Positions 8,695-20,600 of a stretch of 41,501 bases of DNA are shown in pieces. The position numbers and the translations under genes are program-made. The stretch's first letter is position 1. Every line of letters starts with the position of its first letter. The notes below the pieces were generated by a model. That model did no database searches. It was not told where the DNA came from and worked only from the letters and a program-made list of their open reading frames with translations. Where the stretch lies: NCBI RefSeq assembly GCF_000186865.1, contig NW_008705601.1, positions 95,787 to 137,287 on the forward strand, read 5' to 3'. The stretch is from Aureococcus anophagefferens (Eukaryota > Sar > Pelagophyceae > Pelagomonadales > Pelagomonadaceae).

Positions 8695-11600
8695 CAGTTA
8701 ATGACGCCAGCGTCAATTAATTACCAGAAACGCACACAAGAAGGTTCCTCTGATGAGCAATTGGAGATCTATTCGACGGGGACTTGACGAGAGAGGTGTC
8801 CAATGCGTGTCCACTGGGTGCCCACATGGCACCATACTTTAATTGAAACAATCAATATCGAATTTTGCCCACCACTGCTTGGGCATTGGTGGCAGTATTA
8901 CTGGGAGGTTGTGATGATATGATGCGAAATGGACAACGGGTTGACGCTAGCGAGCTTGGTATTAGACTCGCTGCGGCTTTCGATGTCCGGCTGCCGAAAG
9001 CGGTTGCGCATCCCGATGTCGGGTTCATGGCATTGGGCGCCGATTCGTTGGATCTGCGGGGCCTTGCCGAGGATATCAGCACCGCATGTTCTGTGTGAGC
9101 GAGTTCTCTGACTCTACTCGAGTGTGGGACGTTCAGAGCGCTCGAAGATCACCTTCCCGTGGGATGAGGGCATGACGCTAGCGAGCTTGGTATTAGACTC
9201 GCTGCGGCTTTCGATGTCCGGCTGCCGAAAGCAGTTGCGCATCCCGATGTCGGGTTCATGGCATTGGGCGCCGATTCGTTGGATCTGCGGGGCCTTGCCG
9301 AGGATATCAGCACCGCATGTTCTGTGTGAGCGAGTTCTCTGACTCTACTCGAGTGTGGGACGTTCAGAGCGCTCGAAGATCGCCTTTCCGTGGGATCAGG
9401 GCCTGACATTATTGGACTCACTGCAGCTTTTAAGAGTCAAGTGATATCGGCTGGCAGGACTTCGACTGGATATTTGTAGTTTCGACTCCCTGGGACCGCT
9501 TCTAACCCTGGTGTTTGAGAGTTCTTACTCTTGAATGTGACATCAGGACAAAACATACCACCAGCTTGATGAGAATCTTCCCTAATTTCACATGCATCGG
9601 CCGCCTATGGAAACTTCACGCCAATGTTCATCTAACATGATAATTGGAATATGTCTAAATAAGAATTAAATTATGTGAATCCTGTTCAATTGCAACTTCT
9701 TGAGATCTGTCATACTGCGTTTGTCAGTCGCGGCAAGCGCCCCTCTACATTGACAAACACGCTCACAGGTGTTTATGTTGGTCTATTTACCTCTTTACTC
9801 GGTGGTTCCTTCTGATGATCCAATAGAGGTGCAAAACCAAACATCTACAATGGAACGGCGAATTCTGTCTCAGTAGCTTCTGGTCGCATTTCTTACCTGC
9901 TCGGCCTCATCGGTCCGTGTTTCCCCGTCGATTCTGCGTGCTCGGCTTCTCTTGTTGCGGCGCATCTCGCATCGGTAGGATTGCAGTGAGCGGAGTGCAA
10001 ACAAGCGTGTGTTGCCGCGGGAGGCATCCTCGAAGCAGGCATGTATGTTGCATTCAGCGTTGCTGGTATGTTGTCGAATCACGGGCGCTGCCACTCATTT
10101 GATAGCCGCGCCGACGGATATTGTCGTGCCGAAGGCTGCGTTGGATTTCTATGTGAGTCTAGTAATGATGAAACGGCACAATAGATTCGCTCGACTGCCG
10201 TTTGATAAGATGGTCCAAGCGCAAGTCTCACCGCCCCAAACGGAGCCTCTCAGCGTTCATTGCTTTGAGCCGCGGATTTTGATGCAGCTATCAATGGTAG
10301 CATCGCACTCGAAGCCCATGGAACTGGCACTGTGCTTGGCGACCCCATTGAAGTCGGGGCCGCTGTCAATGTGCTCTGCAGTGTGCAGGTCCACATTTGA
10401 ACCATTAAAAGCAATGTCGGGCATCTGGAGGCGACCTCTGCGGTTGCGGGATTGGTGTCGTTGATCGCGCTTGCCTTCGCACAACTTCCGCTGTGTTCCT
10501 TGCATTTTCTCAATTTGCATGTGAGATCTCTAGAGCTCTGCCTGTTTTATTTTGCGACGGAAGTGGCTTCTAGCGCTCTTAACTAACCTACCGCAAGCTG
10601 ATTGAGTTCGTTCGGGTACAGTGGAACAATAGCCCACGGAGCATTTTCCATTGGTGATGCGAGTTGCCTGTCGGTCTTCTAAGCCAGATCACAAATTTCA
10701 TCATTTCGTGTTCAAAAGTGAGTTGCTGATGTTTCTGTCGGACTAGTGTGATTGGCTTTCGCAGAATTGGAAAGCATCGGCGCTGTATCCTGTGAGTTAC
10801 GATGTCGTGGAAGTCAGTCCCTGGGAACTTTCGCATCATTGATGTAAAGGCCTTCTTCCAGAGAGCATACACTTTCTGAAGTGATGTAAAGGCCTTCTTC
10901 CAGAGAGCATACACTTTCCAAAACTATGGAAACAGTCCATGCCGCGCACCCTGATACACAGTGCCACACAAGAATAACCAGCATTCCATAAACCACGCTG
11001 TGTTCCAAAAGGTTAACATGTTTACTTCTTGCTGCTGGGTGCATGTACGACTCCTGTCTGTATCAAGTCTCACGTGAGGGCTTGTTATCAGGTAGCCTAT
11101 GGTTCCGATGTGCCATTCAGCCCCGAGCATCCCAACGCCGGTGAGCTACCGCGACCTTGCAGTCCCCGCTTCGGCTTCTGTTTCTCCACGGAATGGATAC
11201 GTACGCAGAATTTCAAGTCGCCTCCCTGAATCACCAGGGCTGGAATTGAAGTCCAATAATCGAATGGGTGACACTAAGCGCTCCAAATCGAGGCGCCGAT
11301 TTTTCGTTGGGAGCCGGTGGCATGTTCTTGCGCGAGCAATTCGGGTACGAGCCGCAGAACTCGCGTTCTTGGCGCCTGATTACGCAGTATTCCTTGACCA
11401 GCGCCAGCCAAGCTGACATGTTTTCTCGCATTCGCAAGGCATCGGACTCTGATGCTGACATCTATGGGCTTGGAGAAGACTGGACAGCATCGGTCGAGCA
11501 GATAATGCGAGCTGTAAAGGAACAGGCCCTCGTCTGCGGTCTTGCGGGTATCAGTGAAGGCGCCACAGTTGCATCTGCTCTCCTCGTGTAGCTTGCCTCT

Positions 11601-14600
11601 GAATGTTGGCCCTGGTTTCGTGCTTGAATGCTGATCAGCGTGTGCGCGCTGACCTCGCCTGCTCACAGTCACCTGTACCAGGCTGAAACGAGCTCTGTGT
11701 CGTCCCTCCACTTGGTCGGCTACGGTGATACTAGGGACATTCAGCACATGGTTGGGCGGACAGCGGGAGTCTACAAATCAAGCTCTGGTATTTGTTTTTT
11801 CAGTGGCGGACACAAGCTGCCCGACCTGAGCGCTCGGCTAGTCAATGCGCTCTAATCTCTCCACTGTATCACTTTCGGCAAGTCCGCCACGTATGTATGG
11901 AATCCCGCTTGTTTTTAAGGGCGAAATTTTGACCAGAAATTATACCGCGGGTTTGCGTCCTGTTCGGTACTGCTCTAGAATGCCTTTTGGCAGATTGGCA
12001 GCGCTGGCTCAGCTGAGACCTTGTCGTCACATAGTGCAACAGTGTGTTGGCAGAAAGAGCATGTTTTGCTTTTAGAAAGTGGACATGTGATGGTTGCCAC
12101 CTTTCTCACCAGGTTGCTTTGCTTAATTGCGTGCTACGCTCTCATTCTCCAAGGCGACGACCATCTCACCACTCAAGTTACAAATCGAAGTCTCAGTTCC
12201 TGTCAGGAGCAAAGTATCATGACGCCTATTCTTGCGGTGCTTAGCCAAGATAAGTGCTGATCTCATTTGGCTCAAGTCGCAGATTGGTGCGCCAGCACTA
12301 GAGAACCTGGCCGCAATAGATGTCCACAATGGAACGTGAGTGCCGCCGCATATGGCATAAAGGATGCGTGGGATCAAATAAATCATTATGTGTTGATCCT
12401 CAAGTGAATCAAAGTCTTTGGTATTTGAAACTCGCTGGTCTTGATGCATCGTAAGAATTCATTGCCCATGCTGCTGAATTAGAACATCAATTTTTTGCAT
12501 GCAAGTTTCGTTACTTCTAGTCTTAGCGTCGTCCATGAGAGATGCGTGAAACACATCATGCAGTCTAGCCTACGTGCTAGGAAAGTGAATTCGATGATGT
12601 GACTCATGTATCATTCACTAATCCAAAGCAAAGATCCTTCATGCTATTGGAGCTCAGATTGAATCATTCTAATCAAGGCTTTGCTTGAATGCAGTCAAGT
12701 GTAAGAGAAGATGATATAATGTTCTACGGGCTTGGTCTTGTACCTTGGTCGCAATCTGACGTGACTCGCCCCTTCTGTTTTAGCGCCGACAGTCGTTGTG
12801 GGCTTCGGGGTGTCTTGTCTGCAAATTTGCGTATAAATGAAGCCAGATGACATATTTTTGTTGAAACCTCGCTAGGACGTGACGAAAACTCCTGCCAGTG
12901 TGCATCGTACTGTTAAACAGTGGGACACTGTCCTGGCAGTCGTAGTCTTGTGTTCCCAGTCGCTAGAATGAACTCAGACCTTTAGTGCGCGTTTTAGGCA
13001 AGCTCGAGCTGTTGGCAATGGTGTCCAAGCAATCGGGCGGCGACCAGACTCGCCGTGTCATGTTGCTGTTATTTCCTGCTGAAGAACACTCCACGTGTGC
13101 TTGACTTACACGGCCGTGATTCCCCTGATAGTACTTTTGGGCCTTTTGTGTCAAAGTTGAGCCACTGTCGAGGTGCACGTGGTCTTTGAGGAGGTGAATG
13201 GCTTTGCTTCCGATGGCCCGGATACCAGGCTTCTTGGCAAGAACTAGCTCATCAGTATGATGACCATCGCTTCCTGACTTGCCAGCTTCCACACAGTGCA
13301 GGCTCTTGGAGATGTTTCGAACTTGGTGATCTCTGGTGTTGATGTTTAGTACACATGCGATCTACAACCAAGTGATAGCTTGGAAGCGCATCACATGAAT
13401 CTCGTTGATGAGATTAGACTTGAGGATCACCAGAGACTTGACGCAGTGGGACTCACAGATTCGATCTCACTTCTGCAACCTAGCTAGGTGCGCCGAACTG
13501 TACATAATACAGTGAGTTTGATGTTGAGGATAACCAACTGAACTCCACGCAACATCAAGACTGTAAACCTGGCGTGGAGAGGTTCCGACACTGCACTGCT
13601 CGAGCTTGATGATTCTCCTACATTCAACACCATGACTTTCACTCTTCTTCAGGACTTGCAAGCTTGCTTGCGAGCTGCCTTTACATCTGTCAACACGCGG
13701 ATTCTGGTGCTTCAAGCTGCCGGCCCCCATTTCTGTACTGGTGCGCGCTACCACAGCAGAGCGTCGACGGTTCCACTTTGGTGGGTCAGAGCACAGGACA
13801 CATACAGTAAGGGTCTTCTTCTAGATCAACTACGGAGTGTTTCGATCTCAACTGTGTCCTTGCTCCAAGGAGCGTCCGTTGGCGGTGGGCTAATTTTGGG
13901 CCTGGCCGCAGACTTGCGGATGGCCACTCGCTCAGCCAGTTTCCGGTTGGGCGTGGCACCACACAGCCTTAGTCCGGTAATGATGGCAACGGGAGTACTT
14001 CCTAATCTCGTTGGATATCATTTTTCAATATGAATGTACACGGAAGATTTGTTCATAAATGGGTAGGATGCAATGTCATGCGGCCTCGTTGGTGTTGTTG
14101 TATGTTCCGATAGATCACATGCCTTGTCATTTGCCAGAGCTTAACGCCCTCTGGATAAATGTGCACGCATTCTTTAAAGTGACCAGCATTTCACTGCAGA
14201 GACTATGTTGAACATTGAGGCAAGAAAAAATCATGATGAAATGCGGATCGACTCTCTCACTAGACTGAAGACGCGAAGAAAATCGCACTGATTCGCTTCA
14301 AGCTGTGCTCCCAGCAATTTCCTCCTGTTTTCATCCTTTCAATCTGAAACTAGAGTATTGCCAGAGACAGTGGCAAATCTTGTAGGCTCTGTAGCCTCGT
14401 CATTAGTAGGAGACACAAATATCACTATTGAGGCCCCACTCATGGATGCCGGGATTGACTCGCTTTCAGCAGCCGAACTAACTCGATAGCTCAATGTTTG
14501 CTTCGGGACTCAGCTAGCAGTAACGACACTATTTGACTACCCATCTATCGCATTATTAGCGAAATATCTTAGATCGACCCTTGAATTTTGCTGTGGCGAG

Positions 14601-17600
14601 GTCACCACTTCGCACGGAATTGAATGCGTAGAATTAAATAACAAAAACCAAACGATTTTTTCCGCAACCAAGTGTGTTCATCTTCCACCCTGTCTCCATC
14701 ATAACATCGACCTCAAAGGATGCTGTTGAGGCGCATTGAATGTGGCAGGCTCTGTGCCGTGCTCTTGCTGGGATGCTGATGCTGTTGATGTCAGAGGATT
14801 AAGTTCTGATCAAAGATGGCGACTCTGATACGGCGCGTTTTTAGTAGACTCGCATTCTTTTGACGCTAGTTGTTTTCGAATCAGGCCAGCTGAAGCATCG
14901 GCGCTAGATCCGCAATAGATGATTCTGTTGTAAGTTGGATACCGTGCTTTATTCAAAAGATGCCTCGGGCGAAGTTCGCTCGCGAGTGCTAACATTGGAA
15001 TCATGCTTGGTATGATGAATTCAGATCAGCGGAGGGAAATATCGCGAATCCCTGGACCATACGACATGACCGGCAACGGTAATTTCGCAGCGGGGGCACG
15101 CCTCTCTTTTGTGCTCGGCATGCGAGGCCCTTGCATTACCACTGATACCGCCTGCTCTTCCAGCCTTGTTGTGACTCACATTTCTATACGACTGATTCAA
15201 CACTAAGAATGCATGGACGCCCTTTCAATGGGCTGTAATATGATCCTGAGCCCACGTGGCGCCTTTTCAATGTTCTCTATCGCAGGGATGCTGTCCACAC
15301 ACGGTTGATCTCATACATTCGATTCTCGTGCAAATGGGTATCAGCGTGGTGAGGGTTGCGTGTGTATTTTTAACACATCCGCCATCACTGATGAAGAGAT
15401 TTTTGTAATGCACCTTGGATCGAGCTGTCTGCACAACGGGCAGAGCGCAACGTTCACCGCATTAAATGGTTCGTCACAGAAGAATTTGTTGCTTCGCGCT
15501 GGGCCGGCCAACGCTCGTTTTATTGAAGCCCACGCCACTGGCACTTCTCTGGGCGACCCTGTGGAAACGAGCTCTCTGGCTGATTTGTTCAAGTCACAGA
15601 GTGTCTCGATTACTTCTCTCAAAGGAAACTTGGGACATATGGAAGGCACGGCTGGTGTCAGTGGCTTGCTGAATCTCAGCAACATGCTTGAGCTTCGGGC
15701 AGTTGCTGCTAATGCCCAATGCCGCATGTTGAATCTAAACCTGCAGAAGCTGGCAGCGGGGTGGTGTCTGCAGCTGGGGCTAGACTCAAATGCGGTAGCC
15801 CCTGCATTGACTGGCGGTACAAGCTCGTTCGGAGCGACTGGCATCATCGCACATGGACGGCTTGGAATATCACCCGATAAAATTACGACCGAGAGACAAC
15901 ACTAGTGGTGTGTCGATCTCGAACTGAAACTCGCCTCATAATATCGAGCACATGTTTGACTATACAGAGTGCAACGGTGCGGATCGGTCGACCGCATGCC
16001 TCAGTAGCCACCAGCGTCTCATAGCGGCCCTGGCAAACAGGCGTTGACACCTGACTATGTGCATGCTTCCTGGAAATTGAAAAAGCAGCTAAAAGATTCA
16101 TGTCCAGCACCCGGCCCCGGTAGGTGCGCTGTGTATCCCGCAAGGCCGCAAAGTCGAGTGTCCGCAATCAACAGCCAGAATGGGCTTGTCGCTGGAATGC
16201 GCCCGTCACAGAGGTCCTTGTGACACCGTGCATCTAGCCCATGATTTCGTCTTGGTGTTCATAAGAACCCAGGTGTATGTCAACCACTGAATACATGATT
16301 GTACCTCACAGGCCAAAATGCACCGAAGATTGTATTATATTGGGGTAGAATACCATGGCTCGCATGATCATCCGTGCTCATCAATGCAACGCTAAAGTTT
16401 CAGAAGCAACCTGGATACTTTCATAGCCAAGGAACTGTTCACGAGTCAGAACCAGCGTGCAGGTGTGGACAACTTGAGCAAATAATTGTTCTGGTGGAAT
16501 CTTTAGCAGGTTGGACCCTGGGTACCTCTTTGGGCGTTGATACACCATTGATGTCTGCGGGCTTGGACTCAATTGTCGTGACTGAGCTTGCATAGGCTCT
16601 TTCTTACTGGTTTCGGCAAGAAATTTCACCGACACTACTTTATGACTATCCCTCTCTCAATCAAGTCGCCAGCCGGTTACATGTAGCTTGCTTGAACACT
16701 GCACTGTCTTCGTAATGCGACAAGTAGATCGCTTTGCTTGGTGTGGTGCGAAGTAGGTGAAATTCAGTTGTCTGTGCCGTGGCCTAAAGCTTTCTGCTCG
16801 CTTAGTCTTTAAGCTGAAATTCGGAGCTCCATTCACTGGTCGCATCCGCTTACCAAGTGAATTCGCACGTGCCCGTAACACGTTGGTCTATATAGATCTC
16901 AACATATGCTTCTGCAACATATGGATCTTTTTTAAATCCTTCCTAGTTGGGCCTTGACTGAGCAGCATTCAGCATCTCATTCCCAGAGGCACATTCTATG
17001 GATCCACAGCAGAAACTTGTGCTTCACGTTGGCTACCTAACGTTTGAGCAAAGACATACGCAGGTCAGCTCATTATGTGCTCATCATGGCGGGGACTTCG
17101 CCATGGGAATTTTCGTGGGTGTTGAACCGAGCGGGCTGCAAGCTCTCGAAAGAGTTTCACCTTTCTTCGCTGTGACCAGTAGGGCGTCTTCAATCGCATC
17201 AGGAAGGCTTTCTTATTAATTGGGGCTCGTCGGCCCCTGCTATTCAGTTGACACTGCATGCGCATCTGCCCTGGTTGCGTTGCACATCTGCGCCATGACG
17301 TTTGATGTTGATTGCGAGTGTTGAGAGGGTATTAGCATGGGAACCAAGTTCCTCACTGAAGCGCTTCACGTGGCAACTTCCAGTGCCAGAATGCTCTCAG
17401 TCTTTGGCTGATGTCATTCTTTTGATCAGCGCGCAGATGGATACTGCCGTTCGGAGGGTTGTGGCGCGTTCCTGCTTTCCACGAGGACTTGTAGTGCCTT
17501 TGATCTCCTGGACTCTGCGGTATGACAAGACGGTTCGAGTGTTAGCCTCACAGCACCTAACGGGGCGTCCCAAAGGCGACTGATGAGGGCGGTGTGGGAT

Positions 17601-20600
17601 CATGGTCATGATCTAGGGCTAGAAGCCCATGGCACGGGGACTGCCCTTGGAGATCCAATTGAGGTTATTATCTCATAATGAGGCCTCATCCGTCATTCCA
17701 GTCCATCCAGGTTGGCGCTGCTGTTGGAGCCTTGTGCGAGCACAATGATGGCATTAAGCGGTCTGTTGAATGCACCTCTTCAAAAGCAAACATCGGTCAC
17801 TTGGAGGCATCTGCGGCCGCGGCGAGTCTAACTTCACTCACCCTTGTGCACCTTGGAACGTCCGCAGTCTTCGGAAATACGCAGCTGAATTCGTGAAGTG
17901 CGGGGTCATCATAAATCAATGGTGGACGAATTGAGTCTTAGGCTGAATGTACACCTCTTGTCCATCACGAGCGTAACATTTAGTATGCCAGCTGATGTTA
18001 CACTGGTCGAAAGTGGCGATGCTAAAGATAGCAGCCTGTCATCACTTGCTCGTTTGAGTTCATTCGGCTTCAGCGGGACTATTGCACATGGGGCCTTGAG
18101 TTCCACATTAGTCTGTTTGTGGTGATGTATCACAAAAGTAATAAGTGGCTCCCTGTACCGAACTTGTTTTGGTGTGACGAAATTGTTAACGGGAAACAAT
18201 CTAGGCAGCGATACCAACAATTGAGGCATTGACGATGCCCGTTTCCTTGCTATGGGCCTGTCATCTGCTGCAATGCTTTCTCTCGCATAGGATATTTCCA
18301 GCCACACGGAATTCAACGTGGAAATTATGAGCATCTTCGAGGATCCTACACCGCGCGCATTGGCCATGCGTTTATCTGAAGCAGGCGCAAGAAAACCGGT
18401 AGAGGAGCTCTTAGCTTGTATTCGAAGTATCGTTATGAAATACTAGCAATTACAAGAGATTCCACAAGAAATCACATCAACCTCTTCAAGTTCTTCTGGA
18501 AGTAGTCTAAAGGTGTCCTGGAACTAGCAGCAGCTGTTAACGGTCATGTTGTTGGATGGTTCAAACAAGGCTTACAACATATCTATATCACATTGGTTTG
18601 TCGGTCGGCTCTCTATTGAAGCCCTGTGTTTCGCGATGAGACAACTGATAGCGTGACATTCAATCTTGAGGACAACATATTCTGTGAACGAGGATGGCAG
18701 TTTTGGTGTGATTGTTGATGATGATCCCCAGTTCGATCTAAGTTGAGCTGTGGCTGATACTGAAGAGGAAGCTATTCACATTGGAGCTGTGCATTCAAGT
18801 GAGCATCTTTTGATCTTTGGTGGCAGTATCATCCGTGCCTTGCTTGTTGCCATGGGGTCCCGCCATCTACTGGTGATCACGATTCATCACATAGCATGTG
18901 ATGGTGTTTCAGTTGCACTCATAATGGCGGAGCTGAGAGATCTCTATTTAAATGCACTTCAGCCTGGCGCAATCCAGTCACGTTGATGCGATGAATAGTA
19001 TGTTCATTTTGCAAAGTGGCAGTGAGAATTTGTTCAGTCTAGTCTTGACGTGTAACGCTCATTCTGGATAAATTAGCTGCGTCATGGTTAGCTTCCCATT
19101 CTACGGTTGCCATTTGACCACCCACGGTGACCAGTGCAGCGTTCTTCGAATGGTGGAATCTGCCGCTTTTAGATTCCAGCTAATGACGTATCTGCCCTGC
19201 AACAATGATACAAAAATCTGTTCGCAGTAGTACTCGCATTGTGGGCTGTATTACTTTGTAGACTGAGTGGTCAGGACGAAGTGGTTATAGGTGTACCCTA
19301 TCACGGTCGCGATAGTGTGCAAGGTCACTATTCAGACACCATAGGATATTTTGTGAACATGCTTCCCATCTATCTTGGAATTCCTCGTGGCCAAATGTGT
19401 CTCGGCCTTTTTTAAACTGTTTTATGAATATCGAACATGGCGATTTAAAATGCATAACTGCCTGTTCAGGAAATTGCAAACAGCCTTCCAAACCTGCCCC
19501 GTGATCCGTCATACCAGACAATGTACCAAAGTCTGTTTTTCTGGCAGCTTACGGATCGAGTCATGGACGGAGCATGGGGTGATGCTCTTCACGTCCGTCC
19601 GGCAGATCTTGGCTAGCCATGAAGTGGAGGTGCTCCGGGGACAGCAAAGTGCGATATAAGCCTCAGTGCAGTTCCCGATCCCTTTGGCTAGATTTAAGCT
19701 GAGATTGAGTATAACCGGGATCTATTCCAAGCAAGCACTGCAGAAAGATTTGTTCTATATTTTAAAACACTGGTCACCTCCTTCGTGAAAGCAGGGGATA
19801 GTGACCTCGTGTGGAAGCTAAATTACCTTGGGGAGGAAGAGAGAAACACATTATTATACAGCTTCAATGAGATGAAGCCAGCCAACTCTCCAGTGAGTCT
19901 AAGAGTACATGACTTAGTTGCAGAATAGACACTGCACGCACCTGCGAGATCGGCAGTGGAATGGTGCGCGAAGCAACTCACGTATTGAGAGCTTTAAGAC
20001 TGTGCAAACTGCATAGCCGTATGGCTTCATGACCACATGATCGGTCACGCAATCCCAGACATGGTCGTGGCACTCCAAGTCAGCAAATCTATCGAAATGG
20101 CGGTTGCAATCTTGGGTGTGTTGAATGCTGGCTGCGCTTACCTGCCTTTAGACAGCACATGGCCCCTTGCAAGGTGAAGCTTCATGGTTCGTGATGCAAG
20201 GTGCACTCACTTTCTCACGCAAGGGGAATATGACCATAATTTCCTCAGTTTATTTGAGGCAATTCTCTGTCTGGATTAGGGCTACTAATTGCGTGTACAA
20301 AATGCTAGGATTCAACAACCATAGACAACTGCGCGTCATCTTGTATATGTAATTTACACCTCTGGTAGCACTGGGAAACCCAAAGGTGTCCTTGTGGAGC
20401 ATGCTGGTGTTGTGAATTTGCTTCAAGGAACTCGCAAGCTTTTTTAAAAAATTCTCGCAGTTTAAAATCCAATTTGAGCCGCGATTTCTTTTAATTACGT
20501 TTTTGATGCATTCTAGCAATCTTTTTTTTAGTGTCTCGGTGTCCATGGTGGTACGTGTGTGTTTCTAGAGAGCGGGCTTTCGCTCATTGATCTCGATGAT

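Noticed and set aside
12963..13292. Minus-strand ORF of 109 codons in the unidentified segment
   Set aside because: It lies opposite the frame that links the hydrolase and ECH and shows no motif.
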